From Comamonadaceae bacterium (GTDB lineage Bacteria; Pseudomonadota; Gammaproteobacteria; Burkholderiales; Burkholderiaceae_C), in NCBI GenBank assembly GCA_009996515.1, contig JAACZV010000006.1, positions 62,001 through 126,000 on the forward strand: DNA of 64,000 nt, written 5' to 3'. Position numbers and translations under genes: made by a program. Each line of letters opens with the position of its first letter. The stretch's first letter is position 1. This document shows positions 1 to 8,759 of the stretch, piece by piece. The notes beneath the pieces were generated by a model that worked only from the letters and a program-made list of their open reading frames with translations, did no database searches and was not told where the DNA came from.

Positions 1-766
1 CGATGGCGCCCGGCACGCTGGTCAGCCCGCCAAGGATGACCACCGGCAATGCCTTCAACGCCACGAGAGACAGCGAGAACTGCACGCCCAGCTTGCTGCC
101 CCAGATCATGCCGGCCACCAGGGCGACAAAGCCCGCCACGCTCCAGACGATGACCCAGATGCGCGACAGCGGGATGCCTATGCTCTGCGCGGCCTGGTGG
201 TCGTCGGCGACGGCGCGCAGCGCGCGGCCGGTGGCGGTCTTCTGGAAGAACAGCGACAGGCCCGCCACGAGCGCCGCCGCGATCAGCGCGGCATAAAGGT
301 CTTCCTTGCTGACCAGCACACCGCCCTCGAAGGTCTGCTCGAACAGGAACATCGGATCCTTGGGCAGGCCGATGTCGATCTTGTAGATGTCGTTGCCGAA
401 CAGCATCTGGCCCGCGCCCTCCAGCAGGTAGGCGATGCCCAGCGTCGCCATCAGCAGCGTGATGCCTTCCTGATTGACGAGCTTGGCGAGCGCCAGCCGC
501 TCCACGGCCCAGGCCACCACCACCATCACCGCCAGCGCGCCGGCAAAGGCCAGCACATTGACCAGCAGCTTGCCCTCCAGGCCCGTGAGCGCCGGCAGCC
601 ATTCGGCAAAGCGCGCCATCGCCAGCGCGGCGAACAGCACCATCGCGCCCTGCGCGAAATTGAAGACGCCGCTGGCCTTGAAGATCAGCACAAAGCCCAG
701 CGCGATGAGCGAATACAGCATGCCCGCCATCAGGCCGCCGATCAGGGTTTCGAGAAACGGGCCCAT
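1..766 (-). CDS. livH: Branched-chain amino acid type ABC transporter permease (LivH-like), 3' part missing
   Basis: Inner-membrane permease of the LivH family, which forms the translocation channel for branched-chain amino acids or related substrates. Reading leftward from ATG at 766 gives MGPFLETLIGGLMAGMLYSLIALGFV followed by several hydrophobic segments and the family stretch FKASGVFNFAQGAMVL. The frame stays open to the window edge, so the C-terminus lies outside. It is downstream of the LivG-like ATPase and the acyl-CoA ligase on the same strand, so it is likely one transcription unit. The ORF track does not list it because the frame has no stop inside the window. The substrate cannot be told from sequence; the ligase neighbour suggests a carboxylic or aromatic acid as well as amino acids. 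Confidence 0.9.
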   Translation of the reverse strand, partial: MGPFLETLIGGLMAGMLYSLIALGFVLIFKASGVFNFAQGAMVLFAALAMARFAEWLPALTGLEGKLLVNVLAFAGALAVMVVVAWAVERLALAKLVNQEGITLLMATLGIAYLLEGAGQMLFGNDIYKIDIGLPKDPMFLFEQTFEGGVLVSKEDLYAALIAAALVAGLSLFFQKTATGRALRAVADDHQAAQSIGIPLSRIWVIVWSVAGFVALVAGMIWGSKLGVQFSLSLVALKALPVVILGGLTSVPGAI

Positions 767-789
767 GGTCAGCTGCGTCCGGCAGGGAA

Positions 790-867
790 ATGCAACCACA
801 AAGACACAGAGGCACTGAGAACCGTCCTCTGAATTTCCTCTGTGCCTCTGTGTCTCTGTGGTTGCAT
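790..867. repeat. Intergenic imperfect palindrome, REP/MITE-like
   Basis: Two 26-base arms (790-815 and 842-867) are inverted copies differing at one base; the left arm begins ATGCAACCACAAAGACACAG. The spacer is 26 bases, and a few inner bases can extend the stem. It sits exactly between the livH and livG-like reading frames. The wording CACAAAGACACAGAGGCAC is, from general knowledge, a widely scattered intergenic repeat in diverse bacterial genomes, often mis-annotated as short peptides. It may act as an mRNA-stabilising hairpin between the two cistrons. Confidence 0.75.
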
Positions 868-881
868 ATGAATTTCCATGC

Positions 882-1667
882 TCAATGCCCCGCCCCGAGA
901 TACGCCCGGATGACGTCTTCGTTCTTGCGCACCTCGTCGGGCGCGCCGTCGCCGATCTTCTTGCCGTAGTCCAGCACGACGACGCGGTCGGAGATGTCCA
1001 TGACGACGCCCATGTCGTGCTCGATCAGCACGATGGTGGTGCCGAACTCGTCGTTCACGTCGAGGATGAAGCGGCACATGTCCTGCTTCTCCTCCACGTT
1101 CATGCCGGCCATGGGCTCGTCCAGCAGCAAGAGGCTGGGCTCCATGGCCAGCGCGCGGCCCAGGTCCACGCGCTTTTGCAGGCCGTAGGGCAGGCGGCCC
1201 ACGGGCGTCTTGCGGTAGGCCTGGATCTCGAGGAAGTCGATGATGCGCTCCGCATGAGCGCGCTGCGCGGTCTCCTCGCGCCGCGCCGGGCCTAGGTGCA
1301 GGGCCTGCCAGAACAGGCCGCGCTTCATGCGCAGGTTGCGGCCGGTCATGATGTTGTCCAGCACGCTCATGCCCTTGAACAGCGCCAGGTTCTGGAAGGT
1401 GCGGGCCACGCCCATCTCGGCGACCTGGCGCGGGCTCATGCCCTTGAAGGTCTTGCCGCGCAGCGTGATGGCGCCCTGCTGCGGCTGGTAGACGCCGTTG
1501 ATGCAGTTCAGCATCGAGCTCTTGCCCGCGCCGTTGGGGCCGATGATGGCCCTGACCTCGTGCTCGCGGACGTCGAAGCTGATGTCGGTCAACGCCTTCA
1601 CGCCGCCAAAGGCCAGCGAGATGTTCTGCACCTCGAGGATGACCTCGCCGATGTGCTTTTTGCTCAT
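882..1667 (-). CDS. livG: Branched-chain type ABC transporter ATP-binding protein (LivG-like)
   Basis: Cytoplasmic ATPase of the HAAT uptake family, 261 residues. Walker A GPNGAGKS is at about residues 43-50, followed by the Q-loop region (ARTFQNLALF), an ABC-signature position with LPYGLQKRVDLGRAL, Walker B LLLLDEP and the switch histidine in VLIEHDM. The start ATG at 1667 overlaps the stop of the upstream acyl-CoA ligase in an ATGA junction, indicating translational coupling. The signature is YGLQK rather than LSGGQ, which is usual for the LivG variants found beside AMP-binding ligases in Burkholderiales. The permease gene follows after an intergenic palindrome. Confidence 0.92.
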   Translation of the reverse strand: MSKKHIGEVILEVQNISLAFGGVKALTDISFDVREHEVRAIIGPNGAGKSSMLNCINGVYQPQQGAITLRGKTFKGMSPRQVAEMGVARTFQNLALFKGMSVLDNIMTGRNLRMKRGLFWQALHLGPARREETAQRAHAERIIDFLEIQAYRKTPVGRLPYGLQKRVDLGRALAMEPSLLLLDEPMAGMNVEEKQDMCRFILDVNDEFGTTIVLIEHDMGVVMDISDRVVVLDYGKKIGDGAPDEVRKNEDVIRAYLGAGH

Positions 1668-3613
1668 GCGGCCTGCCTCTTCACCGTGGGATAGGTCCTG
1701 GCCTCGACGATGCGCAGGTCGGCCGCCACCAGGGCCGTGCGGCCGTCCTCGAACTTGACCTGGGTCTCGATGTGCTGCGAGACCTTGCCGTCGTACAGCG
1801 CGTCGATGAGCACGCCGTATTTCTCGGCGATGGCGCTGCGACGCACCTTGCGGGTACGCGTCAGCTCGCCGTCGTCGGCGTCCAGCTCCTTGTGCAGGAT
1901 CAGGAAGCGGCTGACCTGGCTGCCGGCCAGCAGCTCGTCCTGGGCCAGGTCGGCATTGACCTTCTCCACGCACTCGAGGATGAGCTGGTAGACCTCGGCG
2001 CGCCCCGCCAGGTCGGTGTAGCCGGCATAGGGCAGGTTGCGGCGCTCGGCCCAGTTGCCCACGGCCTCGAAGTCGATGTTGATGAAGGCGCAGACCTTCT
2101 CGCGCCGGTCGCCGAAGCAGACCGCCTCCTTGATGTGCGGGAAGAACTTCAGCTTGTTCTCCACGTACTTGGGCGCAAACATCGCGCCGTCGAAGGCGCC
2201 GCCCATCAGGCGCCCGACATCCTTGGCGCGGTCGATGATCTTCAGGTGCCCCCCGGGCGTCAGGAAGCCGGCGTCGCCGGTGTGGAACCAGCCGTCGGCC
2301 GTCAGCGCCTCGGCCGTCGCCGCGTCGTTTTTGTAATAGCCCTTGAGCAGGCCGGGCGAGCGCACCAGCAGCTCGCCGCTGTCCGACAGCCGGATCTCCA
2401 CGCCCTCGATGGGCACGCCCACCGTGTCGGCGCGGGCCTCGTGGTCGGGCTGCAGGCAGACGAACACGGCCGTCTCGGTGGAGCCGTAGAGCTGCTTGAG
2501 GTTGATGCCGATGGCGCGGTAGAAGCTGAACAGGTCGGGGCCTATGGCCTCGCCCGCCGTGTAGGCCACGCGCACGCGCGAGAAGCCCAGCGTGTTGCGC
2601 AGCGGGCCGTAGATCAGCAGATCGCCCAGCGCATAGGCCAGGCGGTCCAGCGGGCCTACGGCCTGCCCGTCCATCAGCCGCGGGCCGACGCGCCGGGCCA
2701 GGCTCATGCAGCGCTCGAACAGCCAGCGCTTGATCGCGGACGCATCCTCCATGCGGATCATCACCGTCGTCAGCAGGCCCTCGAAGACCCGCGGCGGCGC
2801 GAAGTAATAGGTGGGGCCCACCTCCTTCAGGTCGATGCTGACCGTGGACGCCGACTCGGGGCAGTTGACGACATAGCCCACGGCCAGCCACTGCGCGAAG
2901 CTGAAGATGTTCTGGCCTATCCAAGCCGGCGGCAGATAGGCCAGCACCTCCTCCCGCGGCGTCAGCCTGTCGAAGCGCTGGCCGGCCCGGGCCCGGTCGA
3001 TCAGCGTCGCGTGGGTGTGGATGACGCCCTTGGGGTTGCCCGTGGTGCCGGAGGTGAAGAACAGCGCGGCGACGTCGCCCGGCTGGCCCGCGGCCACCTC
3101 GGCGGCGAAGAAGTCCGGCCGCTGCGCGCGGGCCGCGCGGCCCTGGGCCAGCAACTCATCCAGCGAGGCCAGGCCCGGCTCGTCGTAGTGGCGCAGGCCG
3201 CGCGGGTCGTCGAACCAGATGCGCTTCAACTGCGGGCACTGCTCGCGCAGCTCCAGCAGCTTGTCGACCTGCTCCTGGTCCTCGACGACGGCGAAGGCGA
3301 TCTCGGCGTTGTTCAGCGGGAAGACGAACTCGGCGGCGACGGCGTCCTGGTACAGCGGCACCGGCACGGCGCCCAGGGCTTGCGCGGCCAGCATGCTGGC
3401 GTAGAGCCGCGGGCGGTTCTCGCCGACAACGACGAGATGCTCGCCGCGGCGCAGCCCGGCGGCCGCCAGCCCCAGGGCCAGCTCCTGCACCAGCGCCGCA
3501 AGCTGGGCCCAGGACAGCGTCTGCCAGACGCCAAAGGCCTTCTCGCGCAGCGCCGGCGCGTCGGGCCTTTGGGCCGCATGAGCGAGCAATAGCCGAGGGA
3601 AGGTGTCCACCAA
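1664..3613 (-). CDS. AMP-forming acyl-CoA synthetase (long-chain fatty acid-CoA ligase family)
   Basis: ANL-superfamily enzyme that activates a carboxylic acid to its CoA thioester with ATP. The AMP-binding P-loop FFTSGTTGNPKGV is at about residues 185-197, the A5 region reads KQLYGSTETAVF, and the later GWFHTGDAGF and IIDRAKD motifs of the hinge and C-terminal domain are intact. Length 649 is normal for the FadD15-like branch. The first codon in the ORF is TTG, directly followed by GTG; GGAG lies 5 to 8 bases upstream, so either could be used. The position at the head of a LivG/LivH operon suggests that imported acid is activated on entry. The specific substrate is unknown. Confidence 0.9.
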   Translation of the reverse strand: MVDTFPRLLLAHAAQRPDAPALREKAFGVWQTLSWAQLAALVQELALGLAAAGLRRGEHLVVVGENRPRLYASMLAAQALGAVPVPLYQDAVAAEFVFPLNNAEIAFAVVEDQEQVDKLLELREQCPQLKRIWFDDPRGLRHYDEPGLASLDELLAQGRAARAQRPDFFAAEVAAGQPGDVAALFFTSGTTGNPKGVIHTHATLIDRARAGQRFDRLTPREEVLAYLPPAWIGQNIFSFAQWLAVGYVVNCPESASTVSIDLKEVGPTYYFAPPRVFEGLLTTVMIRMEDASAIKRWLFERCMSLARRVGPRLMDGQAVGPLDRLAYALGDLLIYGPLRNTLGFSRVRVAYTAGEAIGPDLFSFYRAIGINLKQLYGSTETAVFVCLQPDHEARADTVGVPIEGVEIRLSDSGELLVRSPGLLKGYYKNDAATAEALTADGWFHTGDAGFLTPGGHLKIIDRAKDVGRLMGGAFDGAMFAPKYVENKLKFFPHIKEAVCFGDRREKVCAFINIDFEAVGNWAERRNLPYAGYTDLAGRAEVYQLILECVEKVNADLAQDELLAGSQVSRFLILHKELDADDGELTRTRKVRRSAIAEKYGVLIDALYDGKVSQHIETQVKFEDGRTALVAADLRIVEARTYPTVKRQAA

Positions 3614-3670
3614 GCTGTCTCCGTTGCAGGGGCTGGAGCCCCCGTCTGTCAGCCCATTCTGATCAGGACT

Positions 3671-3700
3671 TTGACGCCAATCTGTCGGTACGACGACAAT
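3671..3700 (+). promoter_or_regulatory. Candidate promoter and operator of the Crp/Fnr gene
   Basis: TTGACG (3671-3676) and GACAAT (3695-3700) stand 18 bases apart, a fair sigma-70 match. Inside the spacer and -10 lies an inverted repeat TGTCG-N6-CGACA (3683-3698), a size and symmetry suited to a dimeric Crp/Fnr-type regulator. The site is in the divergent gap between the ligase operon and the regulator, so it could serve both control of the operon and autoregulation. This is inference from position and symmetry. Confidence 0.45.
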
Positions 3701-3754
3701 TTACGGGTCTTCACGGCCCAGACTTTCCCACCCCTGGGCACCGCGCCCACCGCC

Positions 3755-4486
3755 ATGGCCCCGCATGCCTTCGCCCCCCTCAACCCCAGCCTGCGCCAGC
3801 GCGCGCGCCGCCCCACGCCGGGCGAGCTGGACGCCATCCCCTGGCTGAAGCTGCTGGACGGCCCGCTGCGCGAGCGCGCGGTGGCGACGCTGGAGGTCGG
3901 CGATGCCGAGCCGGGCGAGCGCCTGTGCCGCATCGGCCGGCCCGCCAGCTTCTGGTTCGGCGTCGTCGACGGGCTGCTGAAGATGAACAACGACGACTCC
4001 ACCGGCCAGGCCGTCACCTTCACCGGCATCCCGCCGGGCGGCTGGTTCGGCGAGGGCACGCTGCTCAAGCGCGAGAGCTACCGCTACAACATCCAGGCGC
4101 TGCGGCCCAGCGTCGTCGCCGGCCTGCCGCTGGAGAGCTTCCATGCGCTGCTGGACGGCAGCATCGCCTTCAACCGCTTCGTGCTGGACCAGCTCAACGA
4201 GCGGCTGGGCCAGTTCATCGCGGCGCGCGAGACCGACCGCATCCACGATCCCGACGTGCGCGTCGCGCGCAACCTGGCCGCCCTCTTCCACCCGACGCTG
4301 TACCCGGGCGTGGGCAAGGGGCTGCGCATCACGCAGCAGGAGCTGGGCTATCTGGTGGGCTTGTCGCGCCAGCGCGTGAACCAGGCGCTGACGCGCCTGG
4401 CCGAGGCCGGGCTGATCCGCATCGAGTACGGCGGGCTGCGGGTGCTGGACCTCGAGGGCCTGCGCGGCTTTGCGCCGGGCGGCTGA
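3755..4486 (+). CDS. Crp/Fnr family transcriptional regulator
   Basis: DNA-binding regulator of 243 residues. An N-terminal cyclic-nucleotide-binding-like beta-barrel (FWFGVVDGLLKMNN, then PPGGWFGEGTLL) is followed by a dimerisation helix and a C-terminal winged helix with ITQQELGYLVGLSRQRVNQAL as the recognition region. The ORF track begins at a TTG that is actually the candidate -35 box, so the internal ATG at 3755 is a better start. No Fnr-type cysteine cluster is seen. It is transcribed divergently from the acyl-CoA ligase/LivGH operon, which is its likely target. The effector is unknown; an acyl-CoA or the imported acid is a possibility only. Confidence 0.88.
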   Translation: MAPHAFAPLNPSLRQRARRPTPGELDAIPWLKLLDGPLRERAVATLEVGDAEPGERLCRIGRPASFWFGVVDGLLKMNNDDSTGQAVTFTGIPPGGWFGEGTLLKRESYRYNIQALRPSVVAGLPLESFHALLDGSIAFNRFVLDQLNERLGQFIAARETDRIHDPDVRVARNLAALFHPTLYPGVGKGLRITQQELGYLVGLSRQRVNQALTRLAEAGLIRIEYGGLRVLDLEGLRGFAPGG

Positions 4487-4498
4487 GGACGGGGCCGC

Positions 4499-5104
4499 TC
4501 AGGCCGCGAAGGCCACCGCCTCGGGCTCGCCGCGCGGCAGCGTCGCCCAGCGGTCGGCGCGCAGCTCGTAGAGCAGTGCCGCACTGCCGGGGCCAACGGC
4601 CAGCGAGCCCTTGAGGCGCAGGCCCAGGCCTTCCAGCGTCTTGCGCGTGGGCGCGTTGTTGGGCAGGACCGCCGCGACGACCGCGCCCTCGCGGCGCTGC
4701 TCGAAGGCCTGCTCGAAGGCGTACTGAGCCATCTCGGACGCCAGCCCCCGCCCCCAGGCCTGGGGCGTGATGCGGTAGTACAGGTAGAGGCCGGCATGGC
4801 CGGCCACGCTGCGGTGCATCAGCCCGCCGAAGCCGATCAGGCCATCGGGCTGGTCGCGCTCGGCAATGGCCCAGTGGCCGAAACCATGGCTCTGCCAATG
4901 CGCCATCCAGGCCTGCAACTGGGCCCAGGTGGCGTCGCGCCCCTGGGGCGTGGCCGCGGCACAGAAGCGGTTCACGGCCGGGTCGGCGTTCAGCGCCGTC
5001 AACACATCCAGATCGCCGTCCCTGGGCGGGCGCAGCAGCAGACGGCGGGTGACCATGGCTGCCGGGACGGCTGCAACGGGTTCGCTGAACTCAATCTGGA
5101 CCAT
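4499..5104 (-). CDS. GNAT family N-acetyltransferase (RimJ/RimL-like)
   Basis: Acetyl-CoA dependent acyltransferase of 201 residues. The pattern is that of the RimJ/RimL/spermidine branch: TRRLLLRPPRDGDLDVL at the front, GFGGLMHRS as the central strand, and LYYRITPQAWGRGLASE as the acetyl-CoA pyrophosphate-binding loop (variant Q/RxxGxA), followed by NNAPTRKTLEGLGL. The target (protein N-terminus, antibiotic, or metabolite) cannot be inferred. It is convergent with the Crp/Fnr gene with a 12-base gap, and an AT-richer stretch of about 200 bases separates it from htpG. Confidence 0.85.
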   Translation of the reverse strand: MVQIEFSEPVAAVPAAMVTRRLLLRPPRDGDLDVLTALNADPAVNRFCAAATPQGRDATWAQLQAWMAHWQSHGFGHWAIAERDQPDGLIGFGGLMHRSVAGHAGLYLYYRITPQAWGRGLASEMAQYAFEQAFEQRREGAVVAAVLPNNAPTRKTLEGLGLRLKGSLAVGPGSAALLYELRADRWATLPRGEPEAVAFAA

Positions 5105-5301
5105 GACGGGTACGGCTCAGTAATAACCCTAGGAGCCTAGCCTCGAGCCGCCCCCAGCGGAAGCCCAATCGCGCGGGAGATGTAGCAAATTCGTAACAAA
5201 ACCACGTAAAGAAGCGCTGCCCTACCCGCGCCGGGCGGGCCAGGGGCGGCGCCCGGGCCCGGCGCCCCCTCGGCACGCCGGGCCCGCTGGGCCGGGCAGG
5301 G

Positions 5302-7182
5302 TCAGCCGACCAGCAGCGCGTTGACGCGCTTCACGTAAGCGGCCGGGTCTTCCAGGTGGCCGCCTTCGGCCAGCACGGCCTGGTCGAACAGCACCTGGGC
5401 CAGGTCGTCGAAGCGCTCGCTGCCGTCCAGCCGCTTGACCAGCGCATGCTCGGGGTTGATCTCCAGCGTCGGCTTGCTCTCGGGCGCGGCCTGGCCGGCC
5501 TGCTTCAACAGGCGCGCCAGGTGGCCGCTGACGTCGCCCTCCTCGACGACGATGCAGGCCGGCGAGTCGACTAGGCGGGTCGTCACGCGCACGTCCTTGG
5601 CGCGGTCCTTGAGCGCGTCCTTGAGCTTGTCGACCAGCGGCTTCAGGCTCTCGGCGACCTCCTCGGCCTTCTTCTTTTCTTCCTCGTCCTGCAGCTTGCC
5701 CAGGTCGATCGCGCCCTTGGCGACCGACTGCAGCGGCTTGCCGTCGAACTCGTAGAGGTGGCTCAGCATCCACTCGTCGACGCGGTCCACCAGCAGCAGC
5801 ACCTCGATGCCCTTCTTGCGGAAGATCTCCAGCTGCGGGCTGTGCTTGGCCGCGGCCAGCGAGTCGGCCGTGATGTAGTAGATGGCTTCCTGGCCGTCCT
5901 TCATGCGGCTGACATAGTCGGCCAGCGACACGCCTTCATCGGCCTGCGTGGACGCGAAGCGGAACAGCTTGGCCAGGCGCTCCTGGTTGGCATGGTCCTC
6001 GCCGATGCCTTCCTTCAGCACCTGGCCGAAGTCCTTCCAGAAGTCGGCGTACTTCTGCTTCTCGGCCGCGTCCTCGCTGTTGGCCAGGCTCTCCAGCATG
6101 CCCAGCACGCGCTTGGTCGAGCCCTCGCGGATGGCCTTCACGTCGCGGCTTTCCTGCAGCAGCTCGCGGCTCACGTTCAGCGGCAGGTCGGCCGAGTCGA
6201 TGACGCCCTTCACGAAGCGCAGATAGACCGGCATCAGCGCCTCGGCGTCGTCCATGATGAAGACGCGCTTCACGTACAGCTTCACGCCGCCGCGCTTGTC
6301 GCGGTTCCACAGGTCGAACGGCGCCTTCTTCGGGATGTAGAGCAGCTGGGTGTACTCGCTGCGGCCCTCCACGCGGTTGTGCGTGTAGGCCAGCGGCGCC
6401 TCGGTGTCGTAGGAGATCTGCTTGTAGAACTCCTCGTACTGCTCCTGCGTGATGTCGCTCTTGCTGCGCGTCCACAGCGCCGAGGCCTTGTTGACCGGCT
6501 CCCACTCGTCGGTGACGACCTGCTGCGCCTTCTCGGCGTCCCAGGTCTCCTTCTTCATCAGCACCGGCAGCGAGATGTGGTCGCTGTACTTGGCAACGGT
6601 GGACTTCACGCGCCAGGTCTTCAGGAACTCCTCCTCGCCCTCGCGCAGGTGCAGGATGACGTCGGTGCCGCGGCCGGGCTTGGTGATGGTCTCGATCTCG
6701 TACTCGCCGGTGCCCTCGCTGCTCCAGCGCACGCCTTGCTCGGCGGGCAGGCCGGCGCGGCGGGTCTCGACGGTGATGCGGTCGGCGACGATGAAGCCCG
6801 AGTAGAAGCCCACGCCGAACTGGCCGATCAGCTGGGCGTCCTTCTTCTGGTCACCTTCGAGCTTGGCCATGAACTCGCGCGTGCCGCTCTTGGCGATGGT
6901 GCCCAGATGCGCGGCCGCCTCCTCGGCGCTCATGCCGATGCCGTTGTCGCTGATGGTCAGCGTCTTGGCGGCCTCGTCGAAGCGGATGCGCACCTCGAGG
7001 TTGGGCTGGTCTTCCCACAGCGCCGCGTTGTCCAGCGCCTCGAAGCGCAGCTTGTCGCAGGCGTCGCTGGCGTTGCTGACCAGCTCGCGCAGGAAGATCT
7101 CCTTGTTGGAGTACAGCGAGTGCGTGACGAGGTGCAGGATCTGCTTGACTTCGGCCTGGAAGGCGTGGGTTTGCTTGGTCAT
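5302..7182 (-). CDS. htpG: Molecular chaperone HtpG (bacterial Hsp90)
   Basis: Cytosolic ATP-dependent chaperone of the Hsp90 family, 626 residues from ATG 7182 (start [16 protein letters not shown]); the longer ORF start at 7215 would fall on the promoter. Characteristic GHKL-ATPase motifs are present: [25 protein letters not shown], and [11 protein letters not shown]. The middle and C-terminal domains are intact ([30 protein letters not shown]). It is monocistronic in appearance, with a heat-shock promoter immediately upstream and GC-rich dyads after the stop. Regulation by sigma-32 is expected and visible in the sequence. Confidence 0.97.
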   Translation of the reverse strand: MTKQTHAFQAEVKQILHLVTHSLYSNKEIFLRELVSNASDACDKLRFEALDNAALWEDQPNLEVRIRFDEAAKTLTISDNGIGMSAEEAAAHLGTIAKSGTREFMAKLEGDQKKDAQLIGQFGVGFYSGFIVADRITVETRRAGLPAEQGVRWSSEGTGEYEIETITKPGRGTDVILHLREGEEEFLKTWRVKSTVAKYSDHISLPVLMKKETWDAEKAQQVVTDEWEPVNKASALWTRSKSDITQEQYEEFYKQISYDTEAPLAYTHNRVEGRSEYTQLLYIPKKAPFDLWNRDKRGGVKLYVKRVFIMDDAEALMPVYLRFVKGVIDSADLPLNVSRELLQESRDVKAIREGSTKRVLGMLESLANSEDAAEKQKYADFWKDFGQVLKEGIGEDHANQERLAKLFRFASTQADEGVSLADYVSRMKDGQEAIYYITADSLAAAKHSPQLEIFRKKGIEVLLLVDRVDEWMLSHLYEFDGKPLQSVAKGAIDLGKLQDEEEKKKAEEVAESLKPLVDKLKDALKDRAKDVRVTTRLVDSPACIVVEEGDVSGHLARLLKQAGQAAPESKPTLEINPEHALVKRLDGSERFDDLAQVLFDQAVLAEGGHLEDPAAYVKRVNALLVG

Positions 7183-7213
7183 GGTGGGATTGCCGTGAAC
7201 GAAAACGCGGCCC

Positions 7214-7241
7214 ATTTGGGGCCGCGCGCGTCGGGTTCAAG
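7214..7241 (-). promoter_or_regulatory. Sigma-32 heat-shock promoter of htpG
   Basis: On the minus strand CTTGAA (7241-7236) is followed after 14 bases by CCCCAAAT (7221-7214). This closely fits the RpoH consensus CTTGAA-N11-16-CCCCATNT. The predicted start of transcription is about 25 bases upstream of the htpG ATG. The promoter lies only 5 bases after the stop of the small upstream gene, so htpG has its own heat-inducible start. Confidence 0.75.
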
Positions 7242-7246
7242 AGGGG

Positions 7247-7558
7247 TCAGTAGGAAACGGCCCGCCGGGGCACGTCGATCTTGATCAGCGCCTTGGACAG
7301 CGCGCCGGCCGCCGCGCGGGCGTAGTCCAGCGCCCAGGCCGGGTCGGCGAAACCGGCCGGGCCGGCCGCGGCGGCGACCTGGATCAGCTTGTCGGCCAGC
7401 AACACCTTGCCCGAGCCGCGCAGCGGCTCGCACTCCAGGCGCACGAAGGCCTCGTCCAGCCAGCGGCGCGCGGCCTCGAAGCTCAACACCTCGGCGCCGT
7501 CGACGTCGATGTCGACGGGTTCGCCGCTCTCGGGGATGACGGTGATCCGGGCTTGCAT
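7247..7558 (-). CDS. Conserved-looking small protein of unknown function
   Basis: A 103-residue soluble protein beginning MQARITVIPESGEPVDIDVDG. No signal peptide, membrane segment or metal motif is visible. The first 25 residues look like a beta-hairpin, and the remainder is helical and alanine-rich (WALDYARAAAGALSKALIKI). Codon use matches the neighbours and the gene is tightly packed between the DAHP synthase stop and the htpG promoter on the same strand, which supports it being real. I do not recognise a family. Confidence 0.6.
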   Translation of the reverse strand: MQARITVIPESGEPVDIDVDGAEVLSFEAARRWLDEAFVRLECEPLRGSGKVLLADKLIQVAAAAGPAGFADPAWALDYARAAAGALSKALIKIDVPRRAVSY

Positions 7559-7571
7559 GGCCCGGATTGTG

Positions 7572-8696
7572 TCAGCGCCTGGCCTTCACCGCCTGCGACA
7601 GCACCTCCAGCACGGCCAGCGAGTCGTCCCAGCCCAGGCAGGCGTCGGTGATGCTCTTGCCGTATTCCAGCGCGGCGGGGTCGTCCTTGCCGGGCGTGAA
7701 CTTCTGCGCGCCGTCGTTCAGATGGCTCTCCACCATGACGCCGAAGATGCTGTGGCTGCCCTCGCGCAGCTGGCCGGCGATGTCGCGCGCCACGTCCAGC
7801 TGACGCTGGTGCTGCTTGCTGGAATTGGCGTGCGAGCAGTCCACCATCAGGCGCTGTGGCAGCTTGGACTTCTCCAGGTCGGCGCAGGCCGCCGCCACAT
7901 GCTGGGCGTCGTAGTTGGGCGTCTTGCCGCCGCGCAGGATGACGTGGCAGTCGGCGTTGCCGCGCGTCTCGACGATGGCGACCTGGCCGTTCTTGTGCAC
8001 CGACAGGAAATGGTGGCCGCGCGCCGCGGCCTGGATGGCGTCGGTGGCGATCTTGATGTTGCCGTCGGTGCCGTTCTTGAAGCCTATGGGCGCGGACAGG
8101 CCCGAGGCCAGCTCGCGGTGCACCTGGCTCTCCGTCGTGCGTGCGCCGATGGCGCCCCAGGCGATCAGGTCGCCGATGTACTGCGGCGAGATCACGTCCA
8201 GGAACTCGCTGCCGGCCGGCACGCCCAGGCGGTTGATCTCCAGCAGCAGCTGGCGGGCGATGCGCAGGCCCTCGTCGATGCGGTAGCTCTCGTCCAGGTA
8301 GGGATCGTTGATCAGGCCCTTCCAGCCCACCGTCGTGCGCGGCTTCTCGAAGTAGACGCGCATGACGATCTCCAGCGTGTCGGCGTACTGCTCGCGCTGG
8401 GCCTTCAGCCGGCGCGCGTACTCGATGGCGGCATTGGGATCATGGATGGAACAAGGGCCCATGACGACCAGCAGCCTGTCGTCCTCGCCGCTCATGATGC
8501 GGCGGATGCGCTGGCGGGTCTGGCTGACCAGGCCCTCCATCGGCGTGCCACGGATGGGGAAGAAGCGGATCAGGTGCTCCGGCGGCGGCAGCGGCGTGAT
8601 GTCGAGGATGCGCTCGTCATCGGTGGCGCTGGTCTTGTCGTCCTGGGAGTACCAGCGCTGGGCTTCGGGTTCGACGGAGGAGACTTTGGCGTTCAT
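7572..8696 (-). CDS. aroG: 3-deoxy-7-phosphoheptulonate synthase (class I DAHP synthase)
   Basis: First enzyme of the shikimate pathway, joining phosphoenolpyruvate and erythrose 4-phosphate; 374 residues. It carries the AroF/G/H signatures LLVVMGPCSIHDPNAAIEYA, VYFEKPRTTVGWKGLINDP, the GARTTESQVHRELASGLS loop, HHFLSVHKNGQ and the metal-binding region MVDCSHANSSK. AGGTG stands 5 bases before ATG 8696. A terminator hairpin and a phenylalanine-rich leader ORF lie immediately upstream, which suggests the phenylalanine-controlled isoenzyme (AroG-like), though isoform assignment by sequence alone is uncertain. About 60 bases separate the leader start from the end of tldD, so aroG has its own leader region. 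Confidence 0.95.
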   Translation of the reverse strand: MNAKVSSVEPEAQRWYSQDDKTSATDDERILDITPLPPPEHLIRFFPIRGTPMEGLVSQTRQRIRRIMSGEDDRLLVVMGPCSIHDPNAAIEYARRLKAQREQYADTLEIVMRVYFEKPRTTVGWKGLINDPYLDESYRIDEGLRIARQLLLEINRLGVPAGSEFLDVISPQYIGDLIAWGAIGARTTESQVHRELASGLSAPIGFKNGTDGNIKIATDAIQAAARGHHFLSVHKNGQVAIVETRGNADCHVILRGGKTPNYDAQHVAAACADLEKSKLPQRLMVDCSHANSSKQHQRQLDVARDIAGQLREGSHSIFGVMVESHLNDGAQKFTPGKDDPAALEYGKSITDACLGWDDSLAVLEVLSQAVKARR

Positions 8697-8706
8697 CTGG
8701 GCACCT

Positions 8707-8742
8707 AAAAAAAAACCGCCGGGCTTTGCAGGCCCGGCGGTT
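8707..8742 (-). terminator. Intrinsic terminator in the aroG leader (attenuator)
   Basis: Minus-strand AACCGCCGGGC, loop CTGCAAA, GCCCGGCGGTT, followed by a run of nine or more T, ending 10 bases before the aroG start. Because it precedes the gene in the direction of transcription, it can only act as an attenuator of aroG. A second copy of the 3' arm, GCCCGGCGGT, lies at 8794-8785 within the leader ORF and could pair with the 5' arm at 8741-8732 to form an antiterminator. Confidence 0.8.
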
Positions 8743-8759
8743 TGTAGGGAGTCTTCTGT

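Noticed and set aside
5758-7284. 508-residue plus-strand ORF opposite htpG
   Set aside because: HtpG is certain on the other strand, and this translation has no recognisable fold.
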